Under the pieces are notes generated by a model, which saw only the letters and a list, made by a program, of their open reading frames with translations, did no database searches and had not been told where the DNA came from. The position numbers and the translations under genes were made by a program. From an uncultured Hyphomicrobium sp. (lineage in GTDB: Bacteria > Pseudomonadota > Alphaproteobacteria > Rhizobiales > Hyphomicrobiaceae), in assembly GCA_934555825.1 (NCBI GenBank), contig CAKTFJ010000007.1, forward strand, positions 1 through 64,000: a stretch of DNA of 64,000 nucleotides, given 5' to 3'. This document shows positions 43,194-52,197 of this stretch, in pieces (positions within the stretch are counted from its first letter, which is position 1; each line of letters begins with the position of its first letter).

Positions 43194-44134
43194 CGCGCCG
43201 GGGCCTTGAGGACGGCTGCGAGAAAGTCGGCCGCGAGCACATCGGCAATGTCGACGTCGGTGACGGCCTGCAACCCCTTCCATGCGGGGTTCGAGTTGAT
43301 TTCGAGCAGCATCAGTTGTCCGCTCTCGTCGCGAATGACGTCGACCCCGGCATAGTCTGCGCCGATCGCTGCCACGCCCGCGAGCGCGAGGCTGCTCATC
43401 TCCTCGCACGGATCGTGCGCGATCGCTTCCGCGCCCTGATGCACGTTCGTAATCCAGGTCTTCCCGCGCCGGATCATCGTAGAGAGCACGCGGCCCTGCG
43501 AGACGAACACGCGCCAATCCTCGAACGTCGTGGCGTCCGGGGCGCGAAGATAGTGCTGCATATAGTAGACGTTATTCACGTCCTCGGGCGGCGGCAGGTA
43601 TTCGGGGCCGCGCACACGGCACACCCCGTTGCCCTGGCTGCCGAACAACGGCTTCAGCACGAACGGCCGCGGATGCGCGGTGAGATGCGCATGCGCGCGG
43701 TCCCGCATCTCGACAACCCGCGTCGACGGTGTCGGCAGGCCCGCCTTGCGAAACAGAAACGTTGCTGTCGATTTGTCGACGCACCGTTCGATGGCGCGCG
43801 CATCGTTCCACACGCGCACGCCGCTTTCGCGAAGCGCGTGCAGGATGCCGAGCCGGAACGTGATCTGTTCCAGCGTGCCTGTCGAGACGGACCGCACGAA
43901 AGCGCCATCCGGTAACATCCCCTCGAAGCCTGGAATTTCGAGCCCGCTCGGGGACGAGGTATCGAATGCGCACGCCGAAAGCGTGGTGGTGACGACGGTG
44001 GCCCCGCGCGCCTCCATCGAACGCTTGAGGCGACGTGCATGCCAATCGCCCGATCCGTCCTCGACGAACAGCACGATACGCGGCCCCGTGGGGCGCGCGT
44101 TGCTCAAGTCTGTCGATGTCACCGGTCGGTTCAT
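43190..44134 (-). CDS. RimK-like ATP-grasp ligase of the H4MPT cluster
   Basis: A 314-aa ATP-grasp protein resembling RimK/MptN, which adds glutamate to the C1 cofactor. RPFVLKPLFGSQGNGVCRV is the ATP-binding loop, and GADYAGVDVIRDESGQLMLLEINSNPAWKGLQ is the metal-binding end. Its position between the CitG-like gene and mch supports a role in finishing H4MPT or methylofuran side chains. The exact substrate is unknown. Confidence 0.87.
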   Translation of the reverse strand: MNRPVTSTDLSNARPTGPRIVLFVEDGSGDWHARRLKRSMEARGATVVTTTLSACAFDTSSPSGLEIPGFEGMLPDGAFVRSVSTGTLEQITFRLGILHALRESGVRVWNDARAIERCVDKSTATFLFRKAGLPTPSTRVVEMRDRAHAHLTAHPRPFVLKPLFGSQGNGVCRVRGPEYLPPPEDVNNVYYMQHYLRAPDATTFEDWRVFVSQGRVLSTMIRRGKTWITNVHQGAEAIAHDPCEEMSSLALAGVAAIGADYAGVDVIRDESGQLMLLEINSNPAWKGLQAVTDVDIADVLAADFLAAVLKAPAR

Positions 44135-44209
44135 GGGGGGCCTTCACTCCCACCGCGCCGAAGCGAAGCCATTCTCGCTACGCAGCGGCGCAGAGGGGGA
44201 AAACGTTGC

Positions 44210-45178
44210 TTACTTGAAGCTCGCGTCGACGATGTCGGGGGCGAGGCGGCCGGCGTGGAAAGACGAGCCGGTGTCGAGGTTCGAAACCGTCACGACGGCC
44301 GGGCTGAACAGCGAGGCGTCGATCTTGTAGAAGTCGCCCTGAACCTCCGCGAAGATGTCGGCGAACGGTTTGCCGTAAGCCGAGCACGTGTTGGAGGGCA
44401 GTGCGTTGGCGAGCTTCTCGGCTTCCGCATCCGTGCCGCGTACGAAGAGCTGAATGCGCCCGCCGTAGATGATCGCGTCGTTGGTGCGCCCCATCGCCTT
44501 GACGAAGTCGGGGATCGGCGGCGCGATCGGCGCGGCGCCATAGCCGTCGACGATGTTGTTGAGGTCGAAGTGCAGCGAGTGTGCCTTATGCAGCGCGACT
44601 TCGAGCACGCGCGCGGCGATCTGCACGGTGCCTGCGAGGCTGCCTGTCGGCGCGTAGAGCACCGTGAGATCGCTCGTCTTCACGCCGCAATCGCTCGCAA
44701 CCTTGGTGGCGACGGCGGGCGGCGGAGGCGTCTCGCCCTCGATCACGATCGCGGCCGTGTTGTGGTGGTCGACGTAGCCGAGTTCCTTGTAGAGTTCCTC
44801 GACGCGCGAGAGCGCCCGCGCGGGGCCCGAGCCAAGCGCGAAAAAGCCTGCGTCGTCCGTGATCGTCCATCCGGCGTACTGGCTGCCGAGGCATGCGACC
44901 ACCGGGTTCGACGAATGCACCATTACGCCGAGCGGCCAGCGCTCGAGCGGCGACGACGAGGTGAGCGCGACGGTGCCGAGGCCGCCCATGCAGATCTCGC
45001 CGAGCCGGCGTCCTGCTTCGAGCCCGCCCGGAACATTGGCGCCGAGGTCGATGCACCGTTCGCCGGCAACGCCGGTCGTGACGGAGACGCGAAGCGCCGC
45101 CGCGTTACGTGCAAGGTCGTCGACCAGTTGGCCCGCCAGCGCGTTGACGCTCGGTGCGAACCCCTGACTGCTGCTCAT
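44210..45178 (-). CDS. mch: Methenyltetrahydromethanopterin cyclohydrolase
   Basis: A 322-aa Mch, which converts methenyl-H4MPT to formyl-H4MPT. LSVNALAGQLVDDL-like start (APSVNALAGQLVDDLARNAAAL), GGLEAGRRLGEICMGGLG and FYKIDASLFSPAVVTVSNLDTG are the known conserved regions. The length is typical (about 320). It starts four bases before the stop of the preceding ATP-grasp gene (overlap), so the two are coupled. Confidence 0.96.
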   Translation of the reverse strand: MSSSQGFAPSVNALAGQLVDDLARNAAALRVSVTTGVAGERCIDLGANVPGGLEAGRRLGEICMGGLGTVALTSSSPLERWPLGVMVHSSNPVVACLGSQYAGWTITDDAGFFALGSGPARALSRVEELYKELGYVDHHNTAAIVIEGETPPPPAVATKVASDCGVKTSDLTVLYAPTGSLAGTVQIAARVLEVALHKAHSLHFDLNNIVDGYGAAPIAPPIPDFVKAMGRTNDAIIYGGRIQLFVRGTDAEAEKLANALPSNTCSAYGKPFADIFAEVQGDFYKIDASLFSPAVVTVSNLDTGSSFHAGRLAPDIVDASFK

Positions 45179-46329
45179 CGATGAGCTCCTTCTTCTTCGT
45201 TTGAATTGTCATATAACAAAGCGTCCAGCTCCCCCAAGCGCTGTGCGCAAGCGGCCTGCACGGTATCGAGGTCGTCGCCTTCCGCCATCACGGTTGCAAG
45301 CGGCTGCCCGCGCCCAATCGTCGTCCCCGGCTGCGGTCGGTCGGCAGCCCACTCCGGCCAGGCGATAGTGCCGGCGTCGAGTGGACCGCGATCCGCATAA
45401 AGAACTGAGACGGCGCGCGCAATCGGCGGATGCCATCCTTCCGAGAGAATAGCAGCCGGGTCACCGCCCTGTGCGGCTTCCACGTGCGCCTTGAAGAGCG
45501 TACCCGACACGTCGTCGAACACGTCGAGAGAGGCGCCGGGCCTAGGGTTCACTTCGGTGAGCGACGGCTCGCCCTCGTGCACGAGATAATCGAACGACAC
45601 GATCCCGGAGAGCGACAGCGCCTCCGAGACGGCGAGGCTCATCTCGATCATGCGCGCTTCGAGATCGGCATCGAGCAGGAGCGATCCGGCGGCTCCCCCG
45701 TAACGGAACGGGCGGCGGGGGAGGGGGCTCGTCCATTGCCGGCTAACCGCGAAAGCCGCGCTCTTTTCGGAAACGAGGCCGAGCAGCGAGATCGGTTCTC
45801 CCTCGATGCGCCGCTGGAAATAACGCCGCTTGTCGGGCCGCGGCTTTTGCGGGCACACATGAATATGCAAGCCTCCGCTGCCGCCGATGCGCTTCATCAG
45901 CCAGCCGTCCGTACTGGCCGGAGCGTCGATCTGCGTTGCGGGATGAGGAACGCCGAGATCGTCGAGCACCTTGAAGAGGTGAACGGGATCTTTCGTTCGC
46001 CGGATCGTTTCCGCGTTGTTGCCGATGAGCCGGAACCGCTCGCCAAGACGATGGACAAGCCGCGGATTGCATTCGAACCCCGCACCGAGCACGAGCCCGA
46101 TGGGCGGCGACGGAGCTTTGGCGGTGAGCTCTTCGAGAGCCGCGAAGAGAGGCCGCGGCGTGAAGCCCACTTGCACGCGGGCAGGAAGGCATATGGCCGC
46201 TTCGGCAAGCGCGACGGTATCGATATCGCCGAAGCAATCGACGATCAGCGGCCGGTAACCGGCACGCCGCGCGGACGCAGCGAGCGCCCGCGCGGAGAAA
46301 GCAGCGATAAGGACGGTTTCGCCGGTCAA
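45175..46329 (-). CDS. ATP-grasp protein of the H4MPT cluster
   Basis: A 384-aa ATP-grasp-fold protein that differs from the RimK-like one. MTGETVLIAAFSARALAASARRAGYRPLIVDCFGD is a PreATP-grasp start; GWLMKRIGGSGGLHI is the ATP loop, and SGIVSFDYLVHEGEPSLTEVNPRPGASLDVFD holds the metal ligands. Such genes lie next to mch and mtdB in methylotrophs and are needed for H4MPT-linked growth, with no defined reaction. It overlaps mtdB and mch by four bases on each side. Confidence 0.87.
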   Translation of the reverse strand: MTGETVLIAAFSARALAASARRAGYRPLIVDCFGDIDTVALAEAAICLPARVQVGFTPRPLFAALEELTAKAPSPPIGLVLGAGFECNPRLVHRLGERFRLIGNNAETIRRTKDPVHLFKVLDDLGVPHPATQIDAPASTDGWLMKRIGGSGGLHIHVCPQKPRPDKRRYFQRRIEGEPISLLGLVSEKSAAFAVSRQWTSPLPRRPFRYGGAAGSLLLDADLEARMIEMSLAVSEALSLSGIVSFDYLVHEGEPSLTEVNPRPGASLDVFDDVSGTLFKAHVEAAQGGDPAAILSEGWHPPIARAVSVLYADRGPLDAGTIAWPEWAADRPQPGTTIGRGQPLATVMAEGDDLDTVQAACAQRLGELDALLYDNSNEEEGAHR

Positions 46330-47225
46330 GCCACGAGCTGGCGGGCCAGCGCAAAGGCGTGGCGGAAGTCGAGCGTGAGAGCTTCCTTCGACTCGAGCAT
46401 CTGCTTGAAGAGGCCGGATTCCGTCTTGTACTTGATGTCGCCGATGGCGAGCGGGCCGACGCCGAGAGCCTCGGAATCAGGCAGTTGCGCGCCGTCCATG
46501 AAAAGCTCCATGCCGTCGACGCCTGCAGGCGGCACGGCATTCACGTCGGCGACGACGAGGAGCTTCTTCGCGATGGCCTTGTCTTCCTTCGAGATCACCT
46601 GCACGCCAGCGGCTGCGGCGGCGAAGATGACTTCGGCATTGGCGATGATCTCGCGCTTCTGCTCGGGCGTTTCACCCGATACGGCTTCGAGATCGACGCC
46701 GAAGCGCTCCTTGGAGACGGCAGCCGACTTGATGACACGGTCGACGCCGCGATGCGCGACGAGCTGCACGTGCGCGCCTTCAAGGGCTGCAATGATCGAG
46801 GAAGCGAAGCCCACGACGCCCGTCGCGCCGAACACGGCGACCTTCACGCCCTTCCAGTCGCGGCCGAACTTGTTCTTCAGAACCCGCTCGACGCAGGCGA
46901 CCATGGCCGCTGCGGTCGTGAACGATCCAGCGGGGTCGGCGACGACGGAGAGCTGGAACGGCGGAACCTGTGCCTTGCGGGCCGCTTCCAGCATATCGAG
47001 CGAGAGAATGGCGTCCTTGCCACCGATGAAGACGCCCGTGCGCGTGCCGTAGTCCGGCGGGCGCGAGAAAATTGCGTCCTGCACGAGCGGCGTGACTTCC
47101 TCGAGCGTGACGTTGATGTACGGAACGATGACCTTGTAGCCGGCGTCGGCGGCCATGTTCACGTCGAACGGGCTCATGTGCTTCTGCGGCGAAAGCATAT
47201 GCAGAATAGGCGTGGCATCACTCAT
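46326..47225 (-). CDS. mtdB: Methylene-tetrahydromethanopterin dehydrogenase (MtdB)
   Basis: A 299-aa dehydrogenase that oxidises methylene-H4MPT with NAD(P). ILHMLSPQKHMSPFDVNMAADAGYK is the conserved start, and KVAVFGATGVVGFASSIIAALEGAHVQLVAHR is the Rossmann nucleotide-binding loop. The H4MPT-specific MtdB, rather than the NADP-specific MtdA, is favoured by length and by its place between mch/ATP-grasp and mptG. Expression is probably shared with the neighbouring H4MPT genes. Confidence 0.94.
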   Translation of the reverse strand: MSDATPILHMLSPQKHMSPFDVNMAADAGYKVIVPYINVTLEEVTPLVQDAIFSRPPDYGTRTGVFIGGKDAILSLDMLEAARKAQVPPFQLSVVADPAGSFTTAAAMVACVERVLKNKFGRDWKGVKVAVFGATGVVGFASSIIAALEGAHVQLVAHRGVDRVIKSAAVSKERFGVDLEAVSGETPEQKREIIANAEVIFAAAAAGVQVISKEDKAIAKKLLVVADVNAVPPAGVDGMELFMDGAQLPDSEALGVGPLAIGDIKYKTESGLFKQMLESKEALTLDFRHAFALARQLVA

Positions 47226-47276
47226 CAGGGCGTCTCCCGTTCACGTGTATGGCGCGGTGGCTTGTTTTCGGACCGG

Positions 47277-48257
47277 TCAGGGGGTCTGCCGATCATCCAC
47301 GATCGTCGCACCGGAGTTGCGTCCGCGCGCGATCATGATTTCGAGGCCATTCGCTTTAGCGTCTTCGACTAAAGAATGATAGAGGCGGTCTGCCACATGC
47401 TGGTCCGGAACGAAGGCGAAACCCGTCGGTCCCCATGAGGTCTGCCCGATCCCCGTAGCGCCCTGTTCTGCTGCACGTTTGAGGAGTGCGCCGACGGCCG
47501 GCGATGTCCACGCGCTGCCGCCTTGGGCAGCCGCAAAATGACTGCCGACGATCGCCTGGATCTGGGTTAACGCCGTGCCGAAGGCTGCGATGTCCGCCTC
47601 CTTGAGGCCCGGCACGAGCTGCATCAGCACGAGCCGGCAAAGCCTGTCGGCGAGGGCTTCGGGGAAGGGCGGAAGCGCCGCGAACGCGCTCGTCTCGCGG
47701 TCGCCGTGCGCCCCTTGCGCGCCGCGGTCGAATACGAGGAGAACGCGCCAGTCTTCCGGAAACGGCATCTGGATCAGCACCGGCGGCGGCTGGTCGATGG
47801 CCCCCCTCCCGCCATCCACGATGAAGCCACCGGCTTCGAATGCCGCCATGCCGATGGCCGAGCGCGCGCCCCGCCCCGCGAGATCGCCAAGCTGCTGAGC
47901 CGAGAGCGAGAGCCCTTCGAGACGCATGAGCGCAGCCCCGATGGCCAGCGCGAGTTGCGTTCCCGAGCCGAGCCCGGCATGGGCCGGAATGGCCGAGAGA
48001 ACCTCCACCCGGTAGCGGCCCGTAAGGCCGAGTGCCTGCCGGCATCGTTCGAGCACGGTCAGCACCCGATCCTGCTCGGGCCCGACGGCAGCCATGGCCT
48101 CGGAACGCGAGAGGCGGATCTCGGTTCTGGGTTCGTCGACCGCGAGCCCGAGGGAGCCGTAGCGCCGCCCGAGGCTGCCGTTGAGGTCGACGAAGCCGAG
48201 ATGAAGCCTGGCCGGTGCCGACACGCTCAATCCGTTGGCCAGTTTCGTGTCGTGCAT
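47277..48257 (-). CDS. mptG: Beta-ribofuranosylaminobenzene 5'-phosphate synthase
   Basis: A 326-aa GHMP-kinase-fold protein that joins PRPP and 4-hydroxy/aminobenzoate, the first committed step of H4MPT synthesis. SAPARLHLGFVDLNGSLGRRYGSLGLAVDEP is diagnostic of beta-RFAP synthase, and AIPAHAGLGSGTQLALAIGAAL is the ATP loop. GWGPTGFAFV-like end (SSWGPTGFAFV here QTSWGPTGFAFV) is also present. The ATG at 48257 (MHDTKLANG) has AAGGA at a wide spacing; the frame is open well upstream. Confidence 0.92.
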   Translation of the reverse strand: MHDTKLANGLSVSAPARLHLGFVDLNGSLGRRYGSLGLAVDEPRTEIRLSRSEAMAAVGPEQDRVLTVLERCRQALGLTGRYRVEVLSAIPAHAGLGSGTQLALAIGAALMRLEGLSLSAQQLGDLAGRGARSAIGMAAFEAGGFIVDGGRGAIDQPPPVLIQMPFPEDWRVLLVFDRGAQGAHGDRETSAFAALPPFPEALADRLCRLVLMQLVPGLKEADIAAFGTALTQIQAIVGSHFAAAQGGSAWTSPAVGALLKRAAEQGATGIGQTSWGPTGFAFVPDQHVADRLYHSLVEDAKANGLEIMIARGRNSGATIVDDRQTP

Positions 48258-48386
48258 CGCGGAAAGCGTCCTTGGCGGAGAGAGGCGGCTCGCCGATTGC
48301 GTAGGCCGGAGGCGAGGATTAGGGTCGCGCCGAAGCGCGAAAAAGGTATTGGCGCATTTGTCCACCAAAGGCGAGGAGAGAGCAAT

Positions 48387-48758
48387 ATGACGAGCCCCCG
48401 CGAGAAGGCACTTTCCGAGGCCGAGGTCACGCAATGGCTGTCCGAGAACCTTCCCCAGTGGCGTTTGGAAGATGGGTGGATCCGCCGCACATACAAGACG
48501 GCGAGCTGGAAAAGCACGTTGATGGTGATCACGACCGTCGGCCATCTGGCCGAAGCAGCTTGGCATCATCCGGACATCACGGCCTCGTACGCCTGGGTGG
48601 AAGTCCGCCTCGTCACCCATTCCGCCAAGGGGATCACGGAGAAGGATCTGGCACTCGCAAAGAAGATCGAAGAGGTAATCGCCTGGCAGCCGGCAAAAGA
48701 TGGCGTGTTCGAAGGCACGCCCTCCGATCAGCGCTTCGCCTATGTTAAATATGACTGA
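48387..48758 (+). CDS. Pterin-4a-carbinolamine dehydratase-like protein
   Basis: A 123-aa PCD/DCoH-fold protein. NLPQWRLEDGWIRRTYKT and AEAAWHHPDITASYAWVEVRLVTHSAKGITEKDLALAKKIEE carry the H-H-P and T-H pterin-site pattern. In methylotrophs a PCD homologue lies in H4MPT clusters, perhaps recycling pterin or assisting dihydromethanopterin reduction. GAGGAGAG precedes the ATG. It is divergent from mptG and followed by folK 24 bases later. Confidence 0.88.
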   Translation: MTSPREKALSEAEVTQWLSENLPQWRLEDGWIRRTYKTASWKSTLMVITTVGHLAEAAWHHPDITASYAWVEVRLVTHSAKGITEKDLALAKKIEEVIAWQPAKDGVFEGTPSDQRFAYVKYD

Positions 48759-48782
48759 CGCGGCAGGGCAGGGCGCGTCGTC

Positions 48783-49286
48783 ATGACGGAGCCATCGGCG
48801 GATTTCGACGCGCTCATCGGCCTCGGCTCCAACATGGGGGACAAGGCGGCGAACATCCGCCAAGCGATCGAGCTTCTAACCGACGCGGGCGACATCCGGC
48901 TCGTCCGCACATCGCGTTTCTATCGAACGCCGCCCTGGGGCGTTCTCGATCAGGATTGGTTCGTCAATGCATGCATCGCGGTGGCGACGGAACTCGCGCC
49001 GCACGATCTGCTGGCGCGTTGCCTCGGCGTTGAGAACGAGATGAAGCGCGTGCGTCACGAGCGCTGGGGTCCGCGCGTCATCGATGTCGATGTGCTGACC
49101 TATCGCGACATTTCGCTCGACACTCCGGAATTGACGGTGCCGCATCCGCGCATCGCCGAGCGCGCATTCGTGCTTCTGCCGCTCAAAGACATCGCGCCCG
49201 ATCTCGTGGTGTCGGGGCACAGCCTCGATCATTGGCTTGGCAAGCTGGACACTGCCGGCGTCGAGCCCATCGCACCCGTCGTGTAG
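48783..49286 (+). CDS. folK: 6-Hydroxymethyl-dihydropterin pyrophosphokinase (HppK)
   Basis: A 167-aa FolK. IGLGSNMGDKAANIRQAIELL and RVRHERWGPRVIDVDVLTYRDI are the two conserved active-site regions, including the metal-binding Asp pair (IDVDVL). It activates 6-hydroxymethyldihydropterin for both folate and H4MPT synthesis. Its location next to mptG and PCD suggests service to H4MPT, although it may supply folate too. Confidence 0.94.
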   Translation: MTEPSADFDALIGLGSNMGDKAANIRQAIELLTDAGDIRLVRTSRFYRTPPWGVLDQDWFVNACIAVATELAPHDLLARCLGVENEMKRVRHERWGPRVIDVDVLTYRDISLDTPELTVPHPRIAERAFVLLPLKDIAPDLVVSGHSLDHWLGKLDTAGVEPIAPVV

Positions 49287-49300
49287 AATGCAGAATAGAA

Positions 49301-49330
49301 AACGCCGCGGATGAGAGCATCCGCGGCGTT
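49301..49330. terminator. Bidirectional hairpin terminator
   Basis: AACGCCGCGGATG and CATCCGCGGCGTT form a 13-bp perfect stem with an AGAG loop, between the convergent folK and cytochrome genes. The A and T ends are short. Confidence 0.8.
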
Positions 49331-49354
49331 CCAATACTCAGCAATCGCGTGCGC

Positions 49355-49729
49355 TTACTCTTTGCACTGCGTCTTGATGAAGGCGAGCAGATCCGCGCGG
49401 TCATCCTCGTTCTTGATGCCGGCCGGGAAGATCATCTTGTTGCCCTTGATGACCTTGTCGTCAGCTTCGAACCAGGCGAGCAGGTTCTCGTCCGTCCACT
49501 CGATGCCGGAGTTCTTCACGGCGTCCGAGTAGTTGAAGCCCTCGACGTGGCCGGCCGGCTTGCCGGCGATGCAGTCGAGATGCGGACCGAGACCGTTCTT
49601 CGCGCCTTCGCCGATCTGGTGGCAGGCGGCGCAGCGCTTGAAGATGTTCGCGCCGTTGTCCGCGTCCTGCGCGGACACGATTCCAGGCACGGCTACCAGT
49701 GCGGCAGCCGCAATAATCCAATTGCGCAT
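49355..49729 (-). CDS. Soluble cytochrome c (class I, c2-like)
   Basis: A 124-aa periplasmic cytochrome with a signal peptide (about 1-19, ending VSA-QDADN) and one haem site in FKRCAACHQIGEGAKNGLGPHLDCIAGKPAG. The Met ligand is probably within GNKMIFPAGI. ATTCGGAGGAAAC precedes the ATG at 49729, while the longer reading frame lacks a signal at its start. It resembles the small cytochrome that takes electrons from the XoxG/MxaG cytochrome and passes them to an oxidase; here it lies next to the pqq operon. That role is inference. Confidence 0.9.
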   Translation of the reverse strand: MRNWIIAAAALVAVPGIVSAQDADNGANIFKRCAACHQIGEGAKNGLGPHLDCIAGKPAGHVEGFNYSDAVKNSGIEWTDENLLAWFEADDKVIKGNKMIFPAGIKNEDDRADLLAFIKTQCKE

Positions 49730-49867
49730 GTTTCGTTTCCTCCGAATTTTTCCCGCAGTCGGCCCATTGGACCTTGTTCGCATTCTGGCAATTTTTTGCT
49801 GAATGCGGTGTGAACAAGATGCCGCACCTAGCCGATATGCCTTGTCTACTTGAGCGGAGGAACGAGC

Positions 49868-51088
49868 TCAAGATGCGTTGTGCGTGACCTTCGGCTTTGC
49901 TGCGCCGCCCACACGCCGGTAAATGAACTCCGGTGGCTCGCTGTGGCTCTCGACCTCGGCCACGGCCTGCCACTGGGCATGCAACGGCGAGAGCGAGCAG
50001 GCCGGGTCGGTGTTGGCCGCATCGCCCGTGAGCGCGAACGCTTGACAGCGGCACCCGCCGTAGTCGATCTCTTTGCGCGGGCAGCTCCGGCAAGGCTCCT
50101 TCATCCACTCCGTGCCGCGGTAAGCCTGGAAGGCTTCGCCGTTGAGCCAGATGTCGGCGAGCTTCCGCTCCTTGATGTTGTCGAAGCTGAGTGTCTTGAT
50201 CGATTCGGCCGCATGGCACGGCAGCACCCGGCCGGAGGGCGTGACGTTGACGATGCCGCGCGCCCACCCGCCCATGCAGGGCTTCGGGAACTTAGCGTAG
50301 TAGTCCGGCACGATAGCGTCGATGACGATCACGCCTTTGTATTTCTCGCGCGCCTCCTCGACCTGCTTGGCCGCCGTCATGAAGGCTTCCTTGGTCGGCA
50401 TCAGCGAAGCGCGGTTAACGAGCGCCCAGGCGTAATACTGGACATGCGCGATCTCGACACGGCCCGCGCCCATCTCCACCGCAAAGTCGATCATGCGCGG
50501 AACGTTGTGAATGTTCTGACGGTGGATCGGGCAGTTGATCGTAAGCGGAAGCCCTGCGTCGCGCACCCACTTCGCGACTTGGACCTTCTTGGCCATGCCG
50601 CCTTTATATTGTGCGATGCGGTCGGCGTTCTCAGGATCCACGTCCTGTACCGAGAGCTGAACGTGATCGAGACCGACGTCGACGAGGCGGCGCAGGCGCT
50701 CTTCCGTAAGCGTGACGCCCGCTGTGATGAGGTTCGTATAGAGCCCGACTTCGGCCGCGACCTGTACGATGTCTTCGAGATCCTTGCGCGCCGTCGGCTC
50801 GCCGCCGGAAAGATGGATCTGAAGCACGCCGAGGGCTGCCGCCTGGCGCATCGTGTCCTGCCACTCCGCCGTCGTCAGCTCCGTGTTGGCCCGTTCGAGC
50901 TCGACCGGGTTCGAACAGTACGGGCACTGAAGCGGGCAGCGATGCGTCAGCTCGCAAAGCATCCCGATCGGTGCGCGCGCGCAAAGGGCCGGATCCTGAC
51001 CTGGATCAGATGCGGGCGTTCCGTCGGCCGTGCGGGCACAAACCGGCATGGCCGTTTCTTTGACGTGGTTCGGTACGATCTCGTTCAT
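49868..51088 (-). CDS. pqqE: PqqE radical SAM enzyme
   Basis: A 406-aa radical SAM enzyme that joins Glu and Tyr of PqqA, helped by PqqD. The SAM cluster ligands are Cys51, Cys55 and Cys58 (HRCPLQCPYC). HLSGGEPTARKDL and the C-terminal SPASM cysteines (GGWARGI ... VLPCHAAES; CRSCPRKEIDYGGCRCQA) bind auxiliary Fe-S clusters. The N-terminus is longer than usual (about 40 residues before IGMLCELT). GGGAGGACG precedes the ATG. It is the last pqq gene, 13 bases after pqqD. Confidence 0.96.
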   Translation of the reverse strand: MNEIVPNHVKETAMPVCARTADGTPASDPGQDPALCARAPIGMLCELTHRCPLQCPYCSNPVELERANTELTTAEWQDTMRQAAALGVLQIHLSGGEPTARKDLEDIVQVAAEVGLYTNLITAGVTLTEERLRRLVDVGLDHVQLSVQDVDPENADRIAQYKGGMAKKVQVAKWVRDAGLPLTINCPIHRQNIHNVPRMIDFAVEMGAGRVEIAHVQYYAWALVNRASLMPTKEAFMTAAKQVEEAREKYKGVIVIDAIVPDYYAKFPKPCMGGWARGIVNVTPSGRVLPCHAAESIKTLSFDNIKERKLADIWLNGEAFQAYRGTEWMKEPCRSCPRKEIDYGGCRCQAFALTGDAANTDPACSLSPLHAQWQAVAEVESHSEPPEFIYRRVGGAAKPKVTHNAS

Positions 51089-51101
51089 GGGCTCGTCCTC
51101 C

Positions 51102-51437
51102 CTAGGCCTGCACCAGCACGCCTTTGTCCGTAAGGTCCTGGAGCATGACCACGATGTCGTCTGTTACGACTTCAAGTGGTGCGTCGTATTCCTGAGACAA
51201 GGTTTCCGCGATGTCGCTCACGGAACGTTGTCCATCGAGGCGCTGCAACACGACGACGGCAATCTCGTCCGGGTTGAACACCCGCTCGGGCGCGAGGATG
51301 ATCCAGCGCCCACGGCCCGCGTCGTGACGCAGCTTGATGTGCCGCGGCATCGCGAGTTTGGTGTCCGGTGTGACGATGAGCCGGGTCGGGACCGGCTTCG
51401 CTTCCGATTTTGTCTCCGGCGTCTCGGGTTCAGCCAT
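51102..51437 (-). CDS. pqqD: PqqD peptide chaperone
   Basis: A 111-aa PqqD, which binds PqqA and presents it to PqqE. The core MPRHIKLRHDAGRGRWIILAPERVF and QRLDGQRSVSDIAETLSQEY match PqqD; a ~25-residue acidic N-terminal extension is present. The ATG at 51437 overlaps pqqC by 8 bases. The frame is open further upstream inside pqqC, which is a shadow. Confidence 0.95.
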   Translation of the reverse strand: MAEPETPETKSEAKPVPTRLIVTPDTKLAMPRHIKLRHDAGRGRWIILAPERVFNPDEIAVVVLQRLDGQRSVSDIAETLSQEYDAPLEVVTDDIVVMLQDLTDKGVLVQA

Positions 51438-52197
51438 TGAGCGTCTCCGGGTTGAAGGCGCCGGGCGGGATCCATCCCGGTGACACATAGGCATGGTGCA
51501 GCGCGTCGAGCTGCGCCCACAGAACGTTGCACTTGAAGCGCACGGCTGCGACGCAGGCTTCCTGTTCGGCGCGCGTTTCAGCGTGCGCCTTGATGAAATC
51601 GAGCGCGAAGCCCGCATCGTTCGGCGCCTGCACGAGACGCTTCTTGAAGTAGGCCATCACGTTGTCGTCGATGAAGTCGTAGTTCTCGAGCATTCCCGAA
51701 ATCCGCTCTTTGTGGATCTTGGGCGCGAAGAGTTCGGTCAACGACGAGGCGACGGCGACGACGAGCGGCTCCTCGCGTACGAAGCGCACATAAGCTTCGA
51801 CGGCGAAACGCGTTGCCGGCAGCGCGCCCTCCATGCTCTGCACGTAATCGCGATCGAGACCGAGCCCGTCGGTAAGCACCAGCCAGCGCTCGATGCCGCC
51901 GGGATCTTCGCCATGCCCGTCGTGTTCGAGCACGCGGTGGATCCAGTCGCGGCGGAGCTGCCGGTCGAAAACGCGGCTGACGAACGCGGCATCCTTGCGC
52001 GGCACGGCCGACTGATAGCAGTAGCGGTTGAGGGCCCAGGCCGCCACCTGCCCTTTATTCAGCTTGCCCCCGTGCAGAAGCTTGTGGAACGGATGCAGGT
52101 CATGGTAGCGCTCCGCGCCGACCGCGCGAATGGCCGCCTCGAACGCGTCGGGGCTCCAAAGTTGTTTCGCGTCGCCTGTTGCGCGCCGCTCGCTCAT
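51430..52197 (-). CDS. pqqC: PqqC, pyrroloquinoline-quinone synthase
   Basis: A 255-aa oxidase that completes PQQ with O2. Active-site regions YHDLHPFHKLLHGGKLNKGQVAAWALNRYCYQSAVPRKDAAF and EHDGHGEDPGGIERW are visible. The length is typical (about 250). It overlaps pqqB by four bases (ATGA) and pqqD by eight. Confidence 0.96.
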   Translation of the reverse strand: MSERRATGDAKQLWSPDAFEAAIRAVGAERYHDLHPFHKLLHGGKLNKGQVAAWALNRYCYQSAVPRKDAAFVSRVFDRQLRRDWIHRVLEHDGHGEDPGGIERWLVLTDGLGLDRDYVQSMEGALPATRFAVEAYVRFVREEPLVVAVASSLTELFAPKIHKERISGMLENYDFIDDNVMAYFKKRLVQAPNDAGFALDFIKAHAETRAEQEACVAAVRFKCNVLWAQLDALHHAYVSPGWIPPGAFNPETLNG